Assembly (NCBI RefSeq): GCF_000003605.2
Contig: NW_003147287.1
Location: 161,693 to 172,574 of the forward strand
Source of the DNA: Saccoglossus kowalevskii
Lineage: Eukaryota; Hemichordata; Enteropneusta; Harrimaniidae
DNA length: 10,882 bases
Direction of reading: 5' to 3'
Shown: positions 7,607 to 10,882 of the stretch, one piece after another
How positions within the stretch are numbered: the first letter of the stretch is position 1
Layout: each line of letters begins with the position of its first letter
Notes under the pieces: generated by a model
What the model saw: only the letters and a program-made list of their open reading frames with translations
Databases searched by the model: none
What the model was told of the DNA's origin: nothing
Translations under genes and position numbers: made by a program

Positions 7607-8100
7607 TCTTTAATCCGAACCGCATTGCTAAGCTTTCGTAAAAACCAACTGGTGTTGTGAATGCGGTCTTCGCTATGTCTTCTGCCATTGCCATTTGCCA
7701 ATAACTGCTCTTGAGATCCAATGATGAAAAACATTTCGCACCATGCAGAGCGTCCAAAGTCTCTTCTATACGCAGAATAGCATACGCGTCTCCAATGGTG
7801 GCACTATTCAGCTTACGATAGTCCACACACATGCGCACTGAACCATCTGACTTCTTAACCAGGACAATGGAAGATGCCCAAGGACTATGCGATTCTCTGA
7901 TCTCCCCACTGTCCATCATGGCCCTGAGTAGTTGACGTACCTCATCGAACAACGCTGGAGGTATGCATCAATGTGGCTGTCGTATCGGCGTCTCATTTTT
8001 AGATTTCTCCACCGTACACCTACCCAAGTCATAGTCACACTTGGAAAATGTTCGCTGATTGCGGTCGAACATCTCTTTCACCAATCGCATCTGTTCACCA
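7578..8100 (-). pseudogene. pol: Reverse transcriptase N-terminal half
   Basis: This part holds the fingers and palm of the enzyme. The open frame at 7952-7578 has LVKKSDGSVRMCVDYRKLN, SSLDLKSSYWQ with the first catalytic Asp, TPVGFYESLAM and RFGLKNAGATFQ, in the usual order. The same frame extends upstream past a TGA (7968-7970) to about 8100, with SKCDYDLGRCTV near 8026-8055, a normal RT entry segment. The frame is lost near 7578-7606 by two close single-base changes, just before the YLDD box. Upstream it is offset from the protease-linker frame by a slip near 8090-8105. The TGA is probably a mutated Arg codon. Confidence 0.92.
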
Positions 8101-8900
8101 GTGACACGGGGCAGGGTTTATCAAACTGTAATCCACCACTGATGAAAGCTCGCTTATCTGGCTCAGGAGTTATCTTGGTGTCCGTCACAGGATGACCCGG
8201 GTCAATATACCGTATAGCACAAGCTGTGCCAATAATATCACCCGATCTCACAGTAATAGGTCTTTGCGTCTCATTCCATATGACAACAGGCACTTTAGAA
8301 CTCTTTCTGCCACATTCAACGATCACCACCATAGGGTCCACCTTCCACCCATGCCGCTTACTTTGTCTCTCATCTGGTTCTATCTCCACCGCTATCCTTT
8401 CACCATCAGGACCAGCTCGCAACCTTCCAGTAATGGTAGTCACTTTACATGGTGGTACCACTACAGGTTGTTCGAGGTGAGCTCTTACTAATCCCACATG
8501 TCCTGTCTTACCACAAAACCTGTCACGTGCACACAACAAGTGCGTAATAAAACGGCCTGTTGCATCCCGAGGGGAATCACCCTGGTAGCACTCCAACCAA
8601 TTCATGCCAGCGACCACTGGGGTTTCAGCTGTGAAGGAATTATCCTGCATCACCAGTGCTCTTACCAGCTTCTTACCACCTCTGAAAGTCTTGGGCATTG
8701 AACTTCAACCATTCCAAGGTATGGCAACTCAGTATCAGTCACGCCATATATCTGCAAGGAATCAAGATCCATGAGAGGCGATTTAGCTAACTCATTCTCC
8801 CAAAAACGTTTCCCTATCAAGGTGACCTCTCATCCTGTGTCCAACATACATACACAGGACTTACCATTCACTAATGCACATGCCTTTACAAGGCTTCCTA
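8078..8900 (-). pseudogene. pol: Aspartic protease and protease-RT linker
   Basis: The protease cuts the Gag and Pol polyproteins as a homodimer, each subunit giving one Asp. The minus frame from about 8900 reads into CVCMLDTG, with the catalytic DTG at 8833-8841, and then hits TGA at 8830-8832, followed by EVTLIGKRFW. It continues through VTDTELPYLGMVEV, slips near 8700-8705, and goes on in the 206-codon frame 8698-8078, where TPVVAGMNWLECYQ (about 26-39) fits the hydrophobic-Gly block of the fold. The rest (for example VVVPPCKVTTITGRLRAGP and VVIWNETQRPITVRSGD) is the spacer seen before RT in gypsy-type elements. The stop right after DTG and the slip make the protease dead. The frame boundary with gag near 8900 may be a further slip or an old gag-pol boundary. 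Confidence 0.85.
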
Positions 8901-9161
8901 AGACTCTATTGTCAACTGGTTGACAGTGCTTACTACCATAGCAGGTTCGGCCATATCGTCTATATGTCTTTCTACGAGGACTAACCTTTGCACCATTGGA
9001 CTTCTATCTGGTCTGAGAGCAGCCGGTCGCCCACCAGGTACACTCCGCTTAGGCTCAGAGCAATCTCTAGCAAAATGACCAACCTCGCCACAGTTGTAAC
9101 AATTAAAATCTCTGCGGTCACGACCAGAGTTCTGACTCCTTCCAGTCTGCCGGTTATTCAC
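8898..9161 (-). pseudogene. gag: gag nucleocapsid region with CCHC zinc knuckle
   Basis: The nucleocapsid part of Gag binds the element RNA. The frame shows CYNCGEVGHFARDC with Cys21, Cys24, His29 and Cys34, an exact C-x2-C-x4-H-x4-C knuckle, flanked by basic residues (GRSQNSGRDRRDF before, EPKRS after). About 50 residues follow before a TAG at 8898-8900, where the protease frame takes over. The start is not a real start codon; the frame is offset from the upstream capsid part by a slip in an A-rich stretch near 9170-9185. Confidence 0.9.
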
Positions 9162-9162
9162 C

Positions 9163-9666
9163 TCAAGTTCTTGGACTCTCTTTTTGGACTATCTTTAGTA
9201 CCCCTCGAATCGGACCAACAGGCGTCAACTCACCTGATTGGGGCTGTGTTCTGGCAACAGGCGTCCGACTCATCTCACTTACCTGATCCTGTAATTCCTT
9301 CATTAGTGGCCTGTTCTCCTCATTAACCTTCTGCTGTTCCTCATTTTGTTTTTTAATCATCTGTATGGCCTCAATGGGACTCCGGTTATTATCACCTGTA
9401 TCTACGTCCACATTGGTTGTAGGGTGAGCTCTGACCTTCCTGGCTGTGTCTTGGTAATTAGCTCTCCTGCCGTCACGTTCAGCTTCGGCAACGCTTGCAG
9501 CTACTAACAACTCTCCATAGGAGGCAGATTGGTTGTAGGTGTGCCTCACTTCAGCCCGTATCATTTCATCCCAAAGGCCATCGTAAAACCTGCGCCCAAA
9601 CAAGTTATCTACTTCTGCTTCCTGTATTACTCTGCTCTTGTATGCCGCATGGATCAACTCCTCCAA
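9163..9666 (-). pseudogene. gag: gag capsid C-terminal part and coiled-coil spacer
   Basis: This 167-codon frame continues the capsid-like part. It begins LEELIHAAYKSRVIQEAEVD (first residue shown as encoded near 9666) and includes FGRRFYDGLWDEMIRAEVRH and SYGELLVAASVAEAER, a pattern seen in retrotransposon Gag proteins just before the nucleocapsid. Residues about 100-132 (MIKKQNEEQQKVNEENR and on) are rich in Glu, Gln and Lys and look like a coiled coil. A slip near 9655-9680 separates it from the upstream frame. The TGA end at 9163-9165 comes from a second slip before the zinc knuckle. The Gag assignment rests on these blocks and the gene order. Confidence 0.8.
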
Positions 9667-10133
9667 TCTGATTCCGTACTCGACTGCTCACTCATGCTCA
9701 CATTAGGAAGCGCTGTAAAATTTGCCAGTGCTACATCCCCGTTTTCAGTTTTCCCATATGCCATATCCAATTTGGCAATAAGTTGCTGAACTGTCCGGGC
9801 CTTGGCCAAGTGTGCTACCTTATGTGCATCACCCTTCAAGGACCCCTCCACCCTCTGTAATAAAATCACCTCATCATAGGATTTCAACTCAATCAGCCTA
9901 CTTACCTCATGTCTCCAGATCTCCAAGGGAACACTATTCTTATCATCACCATCACTGTTAAACGTAGACAAACGCGGCAACCGAAGTGAATTCGACTGTA
10001 AACGAACCGGACTGTACTCTCTCAGGCGCGCCAACGGGGTACTCACGATCACAGGATCGCCATATTGGACTTTGCGATCTATCCCCGTCCCATCTCTTTC
10101 GAGTCGCTCTACCCTCTGTAGCAGCTTTCTATA
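9654..10133 (-). pseudogene. gag: gag capsid N-terminal part
   Basis: This frame holds the retrotransposon Gag block LPRLSTFNSDGDD, then PLEIWRHEVSRLIE (Trp46 counting from 10052), ILLQRVEGSLKGDAHKVAHL and LIAKLDMAYGKTENGD. These resemble the capsid-like Gag domain also found in animal Arc/PNMA-type genes, which come from Ty3/gypsy elements. The frame is open upstream of 10052 to about 10133 (YRKLLQRVERLERDG), probably the end of the coiled coil. The end at 9654 is a frameshift artefact. It would form the particle shell. Confidence 0.82.
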
Positions 10134-10443
10134 CTCTGTCTCTTTTGCCCTTCAGTTCAGTCTTCTCATCTTTGTCTCTCTCTATCGCACAACTCAACAA
10201 ATCATGCTCACGTACCATCCCGCGCAATTCCACCTTATCATCATAATTTGACTTATCGTGAAAATGCATCTGGTCACTGGCATCAAACACCCTATCTCTC
10301 AGCCTAAGGCCACTGTCACCAACTCCACCATAAACAGAAAAACCTCCCCCTAACCCAACACTGGGGGCACCAAAGGGAGTACTTGAGGGTTTACTAATGC
10401 CCCTCCCCTTCCCTCGGCCAAGCCCTGGGGTAACAACTTGGGA
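10129..10443 (-). pseudogene. gag: gag N-terminal part, Gly-rich then coiled coil
   Basis: A frame without ATG at its head is open for about 105 codons and ends in TAG at 10129-10131. It starts with a Gly/Arg-rich stretch (LGRGKGRGISKPSS), has a Gly-rich block (GLGGGFSVYGGVGDSG), and then a charged heptad-like part (ELRGMVREHDLLSCAIERD, then KDEKTELKGKRDRV) that likely forms a coiled coil and continues in the next frame after a one-base slip near 10130. An ATG at 10455-10457 lies just upstream in another frame, which also reads well to about 10420; a slip in the G-rich run near 10405-10425 could join them. It is placed as the Gag matrix-like part by position and composition. Confidence 0.6.
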
Positions 10444-10457
10444 GACTCAGTACTCAT

Positions 10458-10870
10458 CCCATGACCCCCCAACAGTCCCTCTGGGTCAGGAGTTACCTTA
10501 CCTATCGGGGTAACTGGAACGTTTCCCTCTGCCAGGTTCGTTCTGACTTGTCGTCAACACACCGCAGCGAGAATGGAACAATGCCGTAGCGATCACCAGT
10601 CACTATGTCTCAACAGTCGCCCTGAAAGATACAAAGCGTTCTAAAAAAAATGTAAACAACGCCAATTGCAATCGGATTATACCTCAACAACTGAAAAAAA
10701 CAAACTTGCAGATCGATATCACCTACCATAATTCACTATCAACCAACATGCAATGATGTCCTCACGAAAAAAAAATTAAAACGTCTCAAGTCAACCTGGG
10801 TTCAGCAGTCAGTTACGCCACCCCATGAACGTCAACAAACGCGCAGTTTCGAATATCCCCCTAGCCCCTT
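10458..10870 (-). other. 5' untranslated leader of the main element
   Basis: Between the primer-binding site and the first plausible gag ATG lie about 410 bases with no long open frame. On the minus strand it includes T-rich runs (10760-10780 and 10640-10655) and is interrupted by stops. Leaders of this type usually hold packaging and dimer signals, but I cannot identify any here. Confidence 0.6.
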
Positions 10871-10882
10871 ACGTTGGGCGCC
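10871..10882 (-). other. Primer-binding site for tRNA-Lys(CTT)
   Basis: The minus strand begins GGCGCCCAACGT, complementary to the 3' end of animal tRNA-Lys(CTT) (ACGTTGGGCG plus CCA). Twelve bases match without a gap inside the window, and the final T expected for the CCA end would be base 10883. After two extra bases (AA), GGGGCT again matches the tRNA T-arm complement. Such a site primes minus-strand DNA synthesis and sits directly after the 5' LTR, so the LTR should start just outside the window. Confidence 0.88.

Larger units (their letters stand above)
4246..10882 (-). mobile_element. Internal region of a broken Ty3/gypsy LTR retrotransposon
   Basis: Read on the minus strand, the order is primer-binding site, leader, gag, protease, reverse transcriptase, RNase H, linker, integrase, C-terminal tail. 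RT and RNase H before integrase is the Ty3/gypsy (Metaviridae) order; Ty1/copia elements have integrase first. The internal part is about 6.6 kb, larger than the usual 4.5-5.5 kb, partly because of a long leader and a 0.4-kb tandem duplication. At least ten frameshifts or stops break the coding frames, so it cannot move by itself. No env-like gene follows pol. The 5' LTR should begin just right of 10882. Confidence 0.93.

Noticed and set aside
8898-8912. Programmed gag-pol frameshift at the gag/protease boundary
   Set aside because: I see no convincing slippery heptamer with a structure, and the element has many random frameshifts, so this one cannot be told apart from decay.
1-10882. CRISPR array, bacterial operon, tRNA or rRNA gene
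   Set aside because: No spaced direct repeats, no ribosome-binding sites with compact gene order and no RNA-gene fold were seen. The primer-binding site matches only the end of a tRNA and is not a tRNA gene.

Overview
This window is animal-type repeat DNA with no host gene that I can recognise. It holds two Ty3/gypsy-type LTR retrotransposons in opposite orientations, both broken. The integrase types, the lysine-tRNA primer-binding site and the decay at CpG sites suit an invertebrate genome, perhaps a marine one. No species can be named from this sequence alone.

Left end, + strand (1 to about 1605): an old, heavily mutated element. Positions 1-950 carry the relic of a K02A2.6-like integrase, with stops, frameshifts and the catalytic Glu codon changed to Gly. 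Positions 951-1323 hold a faint polyprotein tail. A purine tract at 1324-1340 and an AATAAA at 1419-1424 suggest a decayed 3' LTR ending near 1605.

Middle (about 1606 to 4245): 2.6 kb with no convincing gene. It lies directly downstream of the minus-strand pol gene, where that element's 3' untranslated region and 3' LTR belong. The LTR borders cannot be fixed because the partner 5' LTR lies outside the window. The stretch contains a CT microsatellite and an exact YY1-type motif.

Right part, - strand (10882 down to 4246): the internal region of the main element, read right to left. It has a primer-binding site (10871-10882) matching the 3' end of tRNA-Lys(CTT), a 5' leader, gag (about 10443 to 8898: coiled coil, capsid-like region, CCHC knuckle), protease (about 8900 to 8078), reverse transcriptase (about 8100 to 7019), RNase H (7120 down to 6400, rearranged), a linker, integrase with HHCC and DD35E (5990 to 4743), and an acidic tail with a basic motif (4745 to 4246). 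In a working element gag would build the particle, protease would cut the polyproteins, RT/RNase H would copy the RNA from the tRNA primer, and integrase would insert the DNA. This copy cannot do so: it has many frameshifts, a stop right after the protease DTG, and nonsense codons before the RT and integrase domains.

The most informative structure is a tandem duplication of about 0.4 kb within RNase H and its linker (6221-6594 and 6650-7039). Both copies share one frameshift, they differ by about 20 substitutions and two indels, and a 55-bp RNase H segment sits between them that the RT-proximal copy has lost. I found no undescribed cellular system here.
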